Part shown: piece after piece, positions 53,201-62,509 of the stretch
Layout: every line of letters begins with the position of its first letter
How positions within the stretch are numbered: position 1 is the stretch's first letter
NCBI RefSeq assembly: GCF_004341235.1
Contig: NZ_SLUP01000005.1
Span: forward strand, 310,001-374,000
From: Mariniflexile fucanivorans
GTDB taxonomy: Bacteria; Bacteroidota; Bacteroidia; Flavobacteriales; Flavobacteriaceae
Reading direction: 5' to 3'
DNA length: 64,000 bases
Notes under the pieces: generated by a model
The model's database searches: none
What the model was told of the DNA's origin: nothing
What the model saw: the letters and a program-made list of their open reading frames with translations, nothing else
Program-made: the position numbers and the translations under genes

Positions 53201-53920
53201 ATGAATCATTTAAAAAATAAAAAAGCCATTATTACTGGTGGTAGTCGCGGTTTAGGAAAGGCAACTGCCATAGCTTTTGCAAAAGAAGGCATTGATGTTG
53301 CTATAACAGGTAGAAACGAAGCCGTTTTAAAGGAAACCGTCTCTGAATTAAAGGCTTTTGGAATTAAAGCTACCTATGCCGTTTTTGATGTTGGTAATTA
53401 TGAAGAAGTAAAAACAGGTATTCATACCATTATAAAAACGCTGGGTTCTGTGGATATTTTAGTTAACAATGCAGGTATTGCGGCTTTTGGGACGTTTAAT
53501 GACATGGAAGTGAGCCAATGGAGCCAGATTATTCAAACCAATGTGATGGGTATGTATTATGTGACTAAAGAGGTGCTTCCGTACTTGATAAATCAAAATG
53601 AAGGCGATATTATTAACGTGGCTTCTACCGCAGGGTTGAGCGGAAATGCATCGACTTCGGCCTATTCGGCTTCAAAATTTGCTGTTATTGGGATGTCGGA
53701 ATCACTCATGAAAGAAGTGCGTAAAAACAATATTAGAGTTTGTACTTTAACACCAAGCACTATTGTGTCTGATATGTCGATTGACTTAGGTATTGCCAAA
53801 GAAGGGACAGAAGATAGTGTTTTACAACCCGAAGATTTTGCTGAATTAATTGTTGCTGGATTAAAATTACCAAGAAGAGCCATGTTAAAAAGCGCTGCTT
53901 TATGGTCTACAAATCCTTAA
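53201..53920 (+). CDS. Short-chain dehydrogenase/reductase (3-ketoacyl-ACP reductase-like)
   Basis: 239 aa. Rossmann motif TGGSRGLGKATAIAF, NNAGIAAFG, active-site YSASKFAVIG (Tyr and Lys) with the Ser in NVASTAGLSG: a classical NAD(P)-dependent SDR. Wording is near FabG-like sugar or fatty-acid ketoreductases (FabG branch possible); substrate not assignable. Single gene; the following 236 bp (53921-54156) contain a small TTCCTG/CAGGAA hairpin at 54083-54100 of the flavobacterial intergenic type and nothing else. Confidence 0.88.
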   Translation: MNHLKNKKAIITGGSRGLGKATAIAFAKEGIDVAITGRNEAVLKETVSELKAFGIKATYAVFDVGNYEEVKTGIHTIIKTLGSVDILVNNAGIAAFGTFNDMEVSQWSQIIQTNVMGMYYVTKEVLPYLINQNEGDIINVASTAGLSGNASTSAYSASKFAVIGMSESLMKEVRKNNIRVCTLTPSTIVSDMSIDLGIAKEGTEDSVLQPEDFAELIVAGLKLPRRAMLKSAALWSTNP

Positions 53921-54156
53921 TTTATAAATACTGAACTTAGAGGATGGCTGCTTTAGGAATTACGCATTGGTTTATATTTTAAATTAATGAATTCGTGAAT
54001 TTTTCACATTTGAAGCGGTATCCTTTTGTTTTTCTTTATGGCTGAAATGACCTTCGGTATAAACTAAAATTTAGATAGTGGCTTCCTGCCTTCACAGGAA
54101 TGACAAAAAAAAGATTAAGCCGAAGGCGCGACCCGATGGGGTAACGCCCAAATTAT

Positions 54157-55530
54157 TTAAAAACCTAGAATAAGTTTGGCTATTAAAAAGTACATTAAAA
54201 TACCAAACACATCGTTACTGGTGGTAATGAATGGCCCTGTAGCAACGGCGGCATCGATACCGCGTTTATCTAAAAATATGGGGATGAAGGTACCTATTAA
54301 TGCTGCCATAATGATGACTGAAATTAGGGCGACGCATATGGTTAAAGATTCTAAATAGGTGGTTTGGAATACAAAATGACTGATGAGTAAAACGATGCAT
54401 GCAATGGCGAGACCGTTTACTAAACCCAACAAAAACTCTTTAAAAAGTCTGCTTAAAACATTTCCATCAATGGAATCGTTTGCCAAACCTTGTACTACGA
54501 TGGCTGATGATTGTACACCTACGTTTCCTGCGGTTGCTTGAATAAGCGGAATGAACATTAACAATGCCGGAAATTTTAACATGGCATCGCTAAATCCGTT
54601 AATGATACTTGCGGCTCCAATACCTCCAAACATACCTATTAATAACCATGGTAAACGCGCTTTGGTGAGTTCCCAAATGCTATCATCGGCCTCTACATCG
54701 GCGGTGATACCTGCGGCCAATTGGTAATCTTTTTCCGCCTCTTCTTTCATGACGTCCACAATGTCGTCAATGGTAATTCTACCTAAAAGTATTTGATTGT
54801 CATCTACTACTGGAATGGCTTCCAAATCGTATTTCTGCATGATTCTGGCAACATCTTCGGCATCGTCGTGTACGTTTACAGAATCAACACTAGAGTTGGA
54901 TATTTCGGCTATTTTTTGGTCGCTTTTTGCAACAATAAGATCTTTTAATGATAGGCGGCCGACTAATTTATTTTTTTTATCGACCACATAAATGGAATGC
55001 ACACGGGTTACTTCTTTGGCTTGTCCTCGAATACGGCGCAAACACCCTGCAACAGTCCAGGTTTCATACACCTTAACTAGTTCTTTTGCCATAAGTCCAC
55101 CCGCAGTATCTTCATGATAAGCTAGTAATTCTTCAATTTCAGCCTGATGTTCTTTATCTTCAATATGCGAAATAACTTCGCGTTTTCTGTCTTCTGGTAA
55201 TTCTGAAATGATATCGGCAGCATCATCGGTATCTAACTCGCCAATTTCGTCTGCGATTTCTTTTGAAGATAAGTTTCTTAATACTTTTTCTCGATTATCT
55301 TCATCGAGCTCCATTAAGATATCGGCAGTAGTCTCTGAATCTAAGAGTTTGATGATATAGATAGCCTCATCTAAATCTAATTCATCTAGAATTTCGGCAA
55401 TATCGGCGTGGTGAAAGTCTTTTAAAAGTTTTTGAAGCGCTTTGTTATCCCGTGCTTCAATAAGACGTTCAACCTGACTGATTAATTCATCGGTTAGTTC
55501 AAATTGTATGTTTTCTATTTCTTCAGACAA
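54157..55530 (-). CDS. mgtE: Magnesium transporter MgtE
   Basis: 457 aa. N-terminal MgtE superhelix domain (LLKDFHHADIAEILDELDLD, DTDDAADIISELPEDRKREV), tandem CBS domains at about 140-265 (AYHEDTAGGLMAKELVKVYE, DVARIMQKYDLEAIPVVDDN), and a five-helix transmembrane domain with PALLMFIPLIQATAGNVGVQ (the conserved NVGVQ turn). It takes up Mg2+ (and Co2+) and is gated by Mg2+ in the cytoplasmic domain. The start is TTG 55530, 13 bp after the ksgA stop; no ATG is nearer. Same strand as ksgA, probably co-transcribed. Confidence 0.95.
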   Translation of the reverse strand: MSEEIENIQFELTDELISQVERLIEARDNKALQKLLKDFHHADIAEILDELDLDEAIYIIKLLDSETTADILMELDEDNREKVLRNLSSKEIADEIGELDTDDAADIISELPEDRKREVISHIEDKEHQAEIEELLAYHEDTAGGLMAKELVKVYETWTVAGCLRRIRGQAKEVTRVHSIYVVDKKNKLVGRLSLKDLIVAKSDQKIAEISNSSVDSVNVHDDAEDVARIMQKYDLEAIPVVDDNQILLGRITIDDIVDVMKEEAEKDYQLAAGITADVEADDSIWELTKARLPWLLIGMFGGIGAASIINGFSDAMLKFPALLMFIPLIQATAGNVGVQSSAIVVQGLANDSIDGNVLSRLFKEFLLGLVNGLAIACIVLLISHFVFQTTYLESLTICVALISVIIMAALIGTFIPIFLDKRGIDAAVATGPFITTSNDVFGILMYFLIAKLILGF

Positions 55531-55542
55531 AGTGTGCGATGT

Positions 55543-56316
55543 TTATTGGTCGTTTTCAATTAATTTTGTTAGCTGAATAAACTGCTGTACGTTTAATTGT
55601 TCCGGACGTTTGTCAAAGATACTATCTTCTCTCAAATTATCGCTTAAATTGAATGTTTTTAAACTGTTACGAAGTGTTTTTCTTCGTTGCTGAAAAGCTG
55701 TTTTTACAACTTTGAAGAATAGTGCATCGTCGCATGGTAATGAATAATCTGCTTTTCTGGTTAAACGCAATACACCCGACTCTACTTTTGGTGGCGGATT
55801 GAATACCGAAGGAGGCACGGTAAATAAATATTCGGCATCATAATAAGCCTGAGCTAAAACGGATAAAATGCCATACACTTTACTGCCTTCTTTGGAGCAA
55901 ATACGTTCGGCAACTTCCTTTTGGAACATTCCCGAAAACTCGGGAATTTGGTCCCGCATTTCCAAAGTTTTAAAAACGATTTGAGTAGAAATATTATAAG
56001 GAAAATTGCCAATAATAGCAAAAGGTTCTCCTTTAAAAACAAGGTTTAAATCGTATTTTAAAAAATCTTTTTCAATAATTCTTGGCGCTAGGTTTAAATA
56101 GTTGGCTTGTAAATATTCTACCGATTCGGTATCAATTTCAATAACATGCGTAGTAACCTCTTTTTGCAATAAATATTTGGTAAGCACACCCATGCCCGGA
56201 CCAATTTCTAAAACCGTTTTGTAATTTTTTAATGTAAGAGTATCGGCAATTTTTTGCGCAATAGTTTCATCATTTAAAAAATGTTGTCCTAAATGCTTTT
56301 TTGCTTTAACGGTCAT
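55543..56316 (-). CDS. rsmA: 16S rRNA dimethyladenosine methyltransferase RsmA (KsgA)
   Basis: 257 aa from ATG 56316 ([20 protein letters not shown]); the earlier frame start at 56391 adds 25 residues without homology and is dropped. SAM motif [14 protein letters not shown], the catalytic [15 protein letters not shown] (NxPY), and [11 protein letters not shown] near the end are typical. It dimethylates two adenines near the 3' end of 16S rRNA during 30S maturation. Followed by mgtE. Confidence 0.96.
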   Translation of the reverse strand: MTVKAKKHLGQHFLNDETIAQKIADTLTLKNYKTVLEIGPGMGVLTKYLLQKEVTTHVIEIDTESVEYLQANYLNLAPRIIEKDFLKYDLNLVFKGEPFAIIGNFPYNISTQIVFKTLEMRDQIPEFSGMFQKEVAERICSKEGSKVYGILSVLAQAYYDAEYLFTVPPSVFNPPPKVESGVLRLTRKADYSLPCDDALFFKVVKTAFQQRRKTLRNSLKTFNLSDNLREDSIFDKRPEQLNVQQFIQLTKLIENDQ

Positions 56317-56436
56317 TTCGTTTTGGGTTTTAGTTAATGGGAGTTGCCACAAATATATGAATATAAAAAAAGATTTCTCACAAAGGCGCAAAGGTGCAAA
56401 GAAACAAAGGTTTAAAGGTATACAAAATTACCTTTT

Positions 56437-57330
56437 TTAGTAGTCTTCAAGCTTTGAGTGGTTATTAAGTAATAATGCATTAGTAACTTCAAATGGATTT
56501 AAGCCTTTTTTAGGAACCTTTCCTGTGGCGATCCAAGCAACAGAATTAAGTAGTTGCTTTCTAATATTTTTTTCATTCCAAAAATTCCAGTGTATATGTC
56601 CAGCTGTAATGCCCACACTTAATCCACCACTTTCCCTCTTATAACTCCAATAAACAACTTTAGGGTTCGATTTGAATAAATACGCTTTATCTTTAAAATA
56701 TCGCGTTTCTTCCTGCTCATTATTAAACAAAGGGGTTTTGTTAATTTGTATGGCTTTTCCAATGACTTTGCTTGTAGAATCTAAATCCATTTCGTAATAA
56801 ATTTCATCAAATAATTTATACGAAGATACCCCGTTATTTATGGCGTGTTTTTTATTAGGTATAATCTTTACGTGTGTGAATTTTGTAATAGTCTTTGGTT
56901 CTTTAAACCTATTATAGAATCCTCCAAGCCATTTTTCAAAGTAAGGATATAGTTTTTCTTCTGGAACTGTAGCATAATGAAGAAATAAAACCCCTATTTT
57001 GGTTTTTTGCAATGAATTAAATTCCTCTACCTTATTATTAAGTATATGTTTTTCATCACCATCACAAATAATGACGATGGCATTAGCCGATTTTAGTTGT
57101 GTTGCATCAGGCCAGTCTCCATTTAAAAAAACTAAAGGGTTAAAATTTATTTCTGTTTGTTTTTTTAACAATTCTGCTAAAATGGTTATATCTGAGTTAC
57201 ATTCATGATAACCATAACCATGTGTTTTTTTGCCTGATAGTAAAAGTACGTTTTGAACTTCTTGACCTGATAGCAAACAACTGAACAGGGTTAAAAAAAA
57301 GACCAATGTTATTTTATTAAGCACGTACAA
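56437..57330 (-). CDS. ThuA-like domain secreted protein
   Basis: 297 aa. An N-terminal hydrophobic export signal (LNKITLVFFLTLFSCLLSGQ), then a ThuA-type glutamine-amidotransferase-like fold: VLLLSGKKTHGYGYHECNSD, AIVIICDGDEKHILNN, GVLFLHYATVPEE and SVGITAGHIHWNFWNE (the GGHxHW-type motif). ThuA proteins in Bacteroidota are often periplasmic and tied to sugar use; this is not certain here. The start is TTG 57330, directly after the DUF4286 stop; GTG 57324 is an alternative. Confidence 0.82.
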   Translation of the reverse strand: MYVLNKITLVFFLTLFSCLLSGQEVQNVLLLSGKKTHGYGYHECNSDITILAELLKKQTEINFNPLVFLNGDWPDATQLKSANAIVIICDGDEKHILNNKVEEFNSLQKTKIGVLFLHYATVPEEKLYPYFEKWLGGFYNRFKEPKTITKFTHVKIIPNKKHAINNGVSSYKLFDEIYYEMDLDSTSKVIGKAIQINKTPLFNNEQEETRYFKDKAYLFKSNPKVVYWSYKRESGGLSVGITAGHIHWNFWNEKNIRKQLLNSVAWIATGKVPKKGLNPFEVTNALLLNNHSKLEDY

Positions 57331-57657
57331 TTAATTAAATGTTATAGAATACTCATCGATAATTTCAAGTTCGGTTCTAAAAGCTAATACTTTATCGGCA
57401 AATTTCCTCAGGGCCTCCCCTCTTAATTTCGGAGCATCTTCTTTATAATAAGCTTCTAAAACTTCACGCGATGGTGTTTTATATTGAACGGAATAGGTAA
57501 CGCCACCCATATCTTCTTCAACTAAAACTCTTACCAATGTGGCTTTTTCAAACTTTCCAGTTCCTAAAACTTGTGGAATGTGTTCTTGTTTCATCCAAGT
57601 TAACCATTCATCGTGAATGGATTCATCTATGTTCGAAGTTACGTTGTATATTATCAT
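57331..57657 (-). CDS. DUF4286 protein
   Basis: 108 aa, whole length of the family: MIIYNVTSNIDESIHDEWLT, WMKQEHIPQVLGTGKFEKAT, VQYKTPSREVLEAYYKEDAP and FPADKVLAFRTEL-like end. Ferredoxin-like alpha/beta barrel fold expected, similar to ABM proteins. No catalytic motif. It is between the ThuA-like gene and the TPR gene on the same strand, likely co-transcribed with them. Confidence 0.85.
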   Translation of the reverse strand: MIIYNVTSNIDESIHDEWLTWMKQEHIPQVLGTGKFEKATLVRVLVEEDMGGVTYSVQYKTPSREVLEAYYKEDAPKLRGEALRKFADKVLAFRTELEIIDEYSITFN

Positions 57658-57713
57658 GTTTGTTGTTTAGCTGTTTAGTTGTTGAAAATGAGACTGTAAA
57701 CCGAGACTGCAAA

Positions 57714-59489
57714 CTAATTTATAGCATCCCCACGTAAAGCTCTATACTTCTTTCTAGCCTCTATAAAATAAATACTATCGGCATGATTAAAAATAATTTT
57801 CTCGTATAAGGTTTTTGCTTTTTCTGGCTGATTTAATTTGTTTTCATAAAGTTCTGCGAGCTTAAAATAAGCATCGTCCACCAAAATACCATCACCATAA
57901 TTTGTAATAATAGCATTGTAATTGGCTTCGGCTTTTTCAAACTGGGCTTTATCTTCAAATAATTGCGCTAGTTTAAATAAAGCTTGTGGTATGATAGGTT
58001 CAGTTTTATGTTCCTTTAAAATGGTTTCTAAAAGGGCGATGGCTTCTTCATTTCTATTTTGAAAAGATAATAAATCTGCTTTGGCGTATTTTTTTAAGGC
58101 AATTTGCAAGGAGTCTTCGTATTTATTATCGGTAATAAGCAGCTTTAAATCCAAGGCATCATTAGCAATAAGTTGTGATGTTGATGCTTTTAAAATTTTA
58201 AGTTGCGATTCTGCCCATTTAAAATCGCCTTTGTAATAACTTGCTTTGGCTACTTTAAAACGTGCTTCTTGCGAAATGGTGCTGTTTTTTACATTGCGTT
58301 GTATTTGTGTATAGTAAATTAAGGCATCGTTAAACTTTTCTTGTAATACTAAAATGTCTCCTAATTCCAATTTTACTTCGGCTTGTTGTATTTCGGAAAG
58401 TGGTAGTTCCAATGTTTTTTCTAAAAATGCTGTTGCTCTTTTTGTATCATTTTTATAAAATGCTAAAAAGTGGGCGTACGCTATTTGAAGCTGTAATGTT
58501 TGCGAAAATGTACCAAATTTATTAAACAGCTCTTGGTAATTTGCATCAATAGCATCGTAGTTTTCTTTTGTATTTTGTTTCGTTTCTAATTGAATTAAAT
58601 TATAATGTGCTTCTAATAAAATATCTAAATCTTGTGCCGTTGCTGTAATATAAGTATAAATTTCTTTGGCAGTTTCTGGTTCGTTTTTACTCAATGCGAT
58701 GCCTGCCAATTCCTCTATTCTATATAAACTTTCGGGGTATCTATTAAAAATAGCTTTCTCTTGGGCAAATGCTTTTTTAAAATCGTTTTGCTGAATAAAC
58801 AACCAACTTAACCATTCATTCCAAAAAACATCTGGTTCTTGTTGTGCTTTTTTTAGCAGAATTTTCCTGAATATTATATTGTTTTCATTTTCACTGTCTT
58901 CACTTGTAAAATCACTAATGGCACGTTTAATATTCCCTAAAGAATTGGGATTTGATTTGGCAAAATCTATATAACTCGTAAACATTTTTTCTATGTTTCC
59001 CTGTTCGCCATATAACTGAGCCAATTGCAGATTATAATTATATTCTGGCTTTAAAACCATCGCTTTTTCATAAGCCAACACCGCTTCATTTATAAGTGAA
59101 TGACTTTGAAAGCTTCTAACAATAGAATTAACATTTATAGGATTTGCATTAATACTCTCTAGGGCTTTGTTATAGTTTAAAGAGGCATTTTCCTGATCGT
59201 TTTTTAACTGATAATTATAGCCTAATTCTACCATAAAAGCTGGAGATTTAAAACGTTGAATTGTTTCTATTAAAAATGATTGTGCTTCATCATATTGCTC
59301 CAATTCTTGATATGAACTTACTAAAGGAAATACGTAATTATAATTTGGATATTGGGCATATAATTTTTTATATTCAAACAATGCCTTTTCAAAATCCCCA
59401 TTTTTATAATATTCTCTAGCCAACATTTCATCGTCTTGTGAATACACATTGGTACAAAATAGAAAGCATAAAATAAATAGAATTTTCAT
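57714..59489 (-). CDS. Tetratricopeptide-repeat secreted protein
   Basis: 591 aa. Signal peptide (MKILFILCFLFCTNVYSQ). From residue 20 to the end are TPR-like repeats: YYKNGDFEKALFEYKKLYAQ, AVLAYEKAMVLKPEYNYNLQ, DALIYYTQIQRNVKNSTISQ, EKAEANYNAIITNYGDGILV, KLAELYENKLNQPEKAKTLY. Probably an envelope scaffold in the periplasm; no enzyme motif. First gene of the minus-strand group TPR-DUF4286-ThuA-like. Confidence 0.88.
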   Translation of the reverse strand: MKILFILCFLFCTNVYSQDDEMLAREYYKNGDFEKALFEYKKLYAQYPNYNYVFPLVSSYQELEQYDEAQSFLIETIQRFKSPAFMVELGYNYQLKNDQENASLNYNKALESINANPINVNSIVRSFQSHSLINEAVLAYEKAMVLKPEYNYNLQLAQLYGEQGNIEKMFTSYIDFAKSNPNSLGNIKRAISDFTSEDSENENNIIFRKILLKKAQQEPDVFWNEWLSWLFIQQNDFKKAFAQEKAIFNRYPESLYRIEELAGIALSKNEPETAKEIYTYITATAQDLDILLEAHYNLIQLETKQNTKENYDAIDANYQELFNKFGTFSQTLQLQIAYAHFLAFYKNDTKRATAFLEKTLELPLSEIQQAEVKLELGDILVLQEKFNDALIYYTQIQRNVKNSTISQEARFKVAKASYYKGDFKWAESQLKILKASTSQLIANDALDLKLLITDNKYEDSLQIALKKYAKADLLSFQNRNEEAIALLETILKEHKTEPIIPQALFKLAQLFEDKAQFEKAEANYNAIITNYGDGILVDDAYFKLAELYENKLNQPEKAKTLYEKIIFNHADSIYFIEARKKYRALRGDAIN

Positions 59490-59518
59490 GTGTTTTTATC
59501 TATTGTTTTTATTGGTCA

Positions 59519-59536
59519 TCCCGATAGCTATCGGGA
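59519..59536. repeat. 18-bp perfect palindrome TCCCGATAGCTATCGGGA
   Basis: It lies 29 bp upstream of the TPR gene start. The wording CCCGATAGCTATCGGG is, from memory, a frequent intergenic palindrome in Flavobacteriaceae; no second copy lies in this window. Confidence 0.65.
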
Positions 59537-59646
59537 GATATCCATAGATACATTCCATTATGTATCGAAAATTTAGTTATGGATGGTTTATAGGGTAAAG
59601 ATAGCAAATACGCTGTGTTGCTTTTGCTAATATAATTATAAAAAAA

Positions 59647-59668
59647 TGCCCGAATAAAAATTCGGGCA
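59647..59668 (-). terminator. Hairpin with T tract on the minus strand
   Basis: TGCCCGAAT / ATTCGGGCA, 9-bp stem with a 4-nt loop, followed by six T on the minus strand. It could end the small gene at 59765-59887 or keep transcripts out of the TPR gene. Confidence 0.8.
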
Positions 59669-59764
59669 CTAACCAACCAAAATAAATGTTCCATTAACTA
59701 CCGTTAATATAAAAAACGATGTAATACTGATTGGGGACAATCTTAATATAAAGAATGAAATCCC

Positions 59765-59887
59765 TTATTTACTTACAATTGAAGTAGTATTGTTTTCAGG
59801 TTTAGAAATATGAAAATCTGAAAAGAACACCATGCTGGTAAAAAAAACAAGTGCAATTAAAATCACGAAGCGTTTAATATTTTTCAT
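59765..59887 (-). CDS. Small membrane or secreted peptide (40 aa)
   Basis: ATG to TAA: basic start MKNIKRF then one hydrophobic segment (VILIALVFFTSMVFFSDF) and a polar tail HISKPENNTTSIVSK. A strong intrinsic terminator lies 97 bp downstream, supporting a real transcript. It could be a membrane peptide or an exported peptide. Function unknown; chance ORF not excluded. Confidence 0.5.
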   Translation of the reverse strand: MKNIKRFVILIALVFFTSMVFFSDFHISKPENNTTSIVSK

Positions 59888-60071
59888 GGCAAGTAGGTTT
59901 AATAGATTTGGTGCCTCTAACTTCTAAAATATTTTTAAAAACGCAAAAGAAAACAAAGTAAAATCGTTAAAAAACGTTAATATTTTACGGTTGGTCGGTT
60001 TTTTTAAACTTAGACTCATTAAATGTAAGCTTTTTATTCAAAATTTTGATTTATAACGCTTTACATATAAA

Positions 60072-60129
60072 ACACGAATTTCACCAATCTACACGAAATT
60101 TAATTCATATAAATTGGTGAAATTCGTGT
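60072..60129 (-). terminator. Long inverted repeat after serS
   Basis: Perfect 17-bp arms ACACGAATTTCACCAAT / ATTGGTGAAATTCGTGT with a 24-nt spacer, just past the serS stop, with TTTTAT following on the minus strand. The ACACGAA motif appears again in the spacer. It probably acts as the serS terminator. Confidence 0.7.
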
Positions 60130-60146
60130 AAAAAAATTCTAAAAAA

Positions 60147-61418
60147 CTAATCTATAATTTTAAAACCAGTATAAGCTTGTAAAACTTCTGGAATTACAAT
60201 ACCATCTTTAGTTTGATAGTTTTCCAAAATACCAGCTAAAACACGTGGTAAAGCCAAAGAGCTTCCGTTTAAGGTATGTGCTAATTCGTTTTTACCTTCG
60301 CTATTTTTAAAACGTAATTTTAAACGATTTGCTTGAAAGGTTTCAAAGTTTGAAACCGATGAAATTTCTAACCAACGGTCTTGTGCGGTAGAAAACACTT
60401 CAAAATCGTAAGTTAAGGCCGACGCAAAAGAAGTATCGCCACCACATAATCTTAAAATTCGATAAGGTAATTTTAATTCCTGTAAAATGCCTTTTACGTG
60501 GTCAATCATACCATCTAAAGCTTCATAAGATTTTGATGGATGCTCTACACGAATAATTTCCACTTTATCAAATTGGTGTAAACGATTTAATCCACGTACA
60601 TGCGCACCGTAGCTTCCTGCTTCACGACGGAAACATGGTGTGTACCCTGTGATGCCAATAGGTAGCTCACTTTCATTCAAAACCACATCTCTAAAAATGT
60701 TAGTTCCTGGTACTTCGGCTGTAGGAATTAAATATAAATTATCTTCGGTTACATGGTACATCTGCCCTTCTTTATCTGGCAATTGCCCCGTACCAAAACC
60801 AGATGCTTCGTTTACCAAATGTGGTAATTGGTATTCTGTGTAACCCGCCGCTGTGTTTTTATCCAAAAAATAAGCGATTAATGCACGTTGTAATCTAGCA
60901 CCTTTTCCTTTGTAAACCGGAAAGCCTGCCCCCGTAATTTTGTTTCCTAATTCAAAATCGATAATATCGTATTTTTTTGCTAATTCCCAATGCGGCAATG
61001 CACCTTCATGCAATACAGGTATAGCGCCTTCTTTAAAAACCTCAACATTATCGGTGTCTAATTTTCCAACTGGAACAATTTCATTTGGTACATTAGGAAT
61101 TTTATATAACAGTTGATTTAAGGCTTCCGCTTTTTCGTTCAAAGCATCATTTAAATCTTTCGAAGTTTCTTTTAATTGACTTGTTTTTTCTTTTAAAAGA
61201 TTTGCTTTTTGTGCTTCACCAGATTTAAATAAATTGCCTATTTCTTTTGAAAGTGCGTTCGATTCTGCCAAGGTATTATCCAACTCGGTTTGAATACGAC
61301 GACGGTCTTCATCTAACGAAATAACATCATTTATCATTTCAGTAGCATCTATATTTCGTATTGCTAATCGGGTTATAACTAAATCTTTGTTTTCTCTAAT
61401 AAAAGGGACTTGTAACAT
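60147..61418 (-). CDS. serS: Seryl-tRNA synthetase
   Basis: 423 aa. An N-terminal coiled-coil arm (about 30-105) and class II catalytic core: motif 2 PCFRREAGSYGAHVRGLNRL, HQFDKVEIIRV, then motif 3 NGSSLALPRVLAGILENYQ. Serine and ATP sites are complete by eye. ATG start. Followed by a long inverted repeat and preceded by ribF in the same direction. Confidence 0.98.
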   Translation of the reverse strand: MLQVPFIRENKDLVITRLAIRNIDATEMINDVISLDEDRRRIQTELDNTLAESNALSKEIGNLFKSGEAQKANLLKEKTSQLKETSKDLNDALNEKAEALNQLLYKIPNVPNEIVPVGKLDTDNVEVFKEGAIPVLHEGALPHWELAKKYDIIDFELGNKITGAGFPVYKGKGARLQRALIAYFLDKNTAAGYTEYQLPHLVNEASGFGTGQLPDKEGQMYHVTEDNLYLIPTAEVPGTNIFRDVVLNESELPIGITGYTPCFRREAGSYGAHVRGLNRLHQFDKVEIIRVEHPSKSYEALDGMIDHVKGILQELKLPYRILRLCGGDTSFASALTYDFEVFSTAQDRWLEISSVSNFETFQANRLKLRFKNSEGKNELAHTLNGSSLALPRVLAGILENYQTKDGIVIPEVLQAYTGFKIID

Positions 61419-61491
61419 GTCTTGAAAATTTAAGCGACAAATTTAATGAATTGCGACTATAATTGGACTTCTTTTGAAAGTAAAATCAATG

Positions 61492-62427
61492 TTAATTAAA
61501 ATGTGATTTTATAAAGCTAAGAGACACTTCTTTGTCTTTTAATAATTGATCTTTTAAAGCATCGACCGATTCGAACTTTTTCTCGTCGCGAAGTCTATGC
61601 AACAAATCTATTTGAATGGTTTTATTATAAATATTTTTGTTGAAATTGAAATAGTGTACCTCAATGGTTTCTTCTTCCCCATCAACGGTTGGGTTAAAAC
61701 CAATATTCATCATACCGTAAACCAATTCTTCATTAATCAACGAACTAACAATATAAGAACCATGTTTTGGTATTAATTTATAATCTTCGGCTATTTGTAT
61801 GTTGGCGGTTGGGTAATCAATTTGTCTACCTAAAGCTTTGCCTTTAACCACTTTTCCGGTTAACATAAACGGATAACCTAAAAAGGCATTGGCTTTTTCA
61901 ATATCGCCTTCTTCTAAAGCTTGTCTAATTTTAGTAGAACTTACGGCAACATCATTAATGTCTTGGACTGAAATTTCTTCAACTTCAAAACCGTATTGAT
62001 CTCCAAATTTTTTCAAATCGTTAATATCAGCATTTCTGTTTCGTCCAAACCGATGGTCGTAACCAATAATTACTTTTTTAGCATTTAGCTTTTCAACTAA
62101 AATCTTTTTCACAAAATCGTCCGCCGATAAGCGTGAAAAGGTTTTGGTGAATTTTTTAACAAGTAAGTAATCCAGACCTAAGGCGTCTAAAATAGTACCA
62201 CGTTCGTTTAAGGTATTTATTAATTTTATACTAGAATCCTTTTGTAACACCATACGTGGATGTGGAAAAAAAGTAAGAATAACCGATTTTAAATGAGTTT
62301 GAGTGCCTATATTAATTAAACGCTTCACTATTTTTTGATGTCCCACGTGTACGCCATCAAAAGTACCTATAGTAACTATAGTTGGTTCTATAGATTTGTA
62401 TGCGTTTATATTTTTTATTTTGCTCAT
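61492..62427 (-). CDS. ribF: Bifunctional riboflavin kinase/FMN adenylyltransferase
   Basis: 311 aa. N-terminal FAD synthetase nucleotidyltransferase domain with TIGTFDGVHVGHQKIVKRLI, GYDHRFGRNRNADINDLKKF and SSTKIRQALEEGDIEKANAF; C-terminal riboflavin kinase with GKALGRQIDYPTANIQI and MMNIGFNPTV, then EVHYFNFNKNIYNKTIQIDL. It converts riboflavin to FMN and FAD. ATG start; upstream gap is shared with the divergent metallopeptidase gene. Confidence 0.97.
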   Translation of the reverse strand: MSKIKNINAYKSIEPTIVTIGTFDGVHVGHQKIVKRLINIGTQTHLKSVILTFFPHPRMVLQKDSSIKLINTLNERGTILDALGLDYLLVKKFTKTFSRLSADDFVKKILVEKLNAKKVIIGYDHRFGRNRNADINDLKKFGDQYGFEVEEISVQDINDVAVSSTKIRQALEEGDIEKANAFLGYPFMLTGKVVKGKALGRQIDYPTANIQIAEDYKLIPKHGSYIVSSLINEELVYGMMNIGFNPTVDGEEETIEVHYFNFNKNIYNKTIQIDLLHRLRDEKKFESVDALKDQLLKDKEVSLSFIKSHFN

Positions 62428-62509
62428 AACAAGCAGTTAATTGCTAATTTGGTTAAAAATAGGTAATTTTGTTACTTGTGTTTATTAAAACCAGCCCCAA
62501 ATATTTTTT

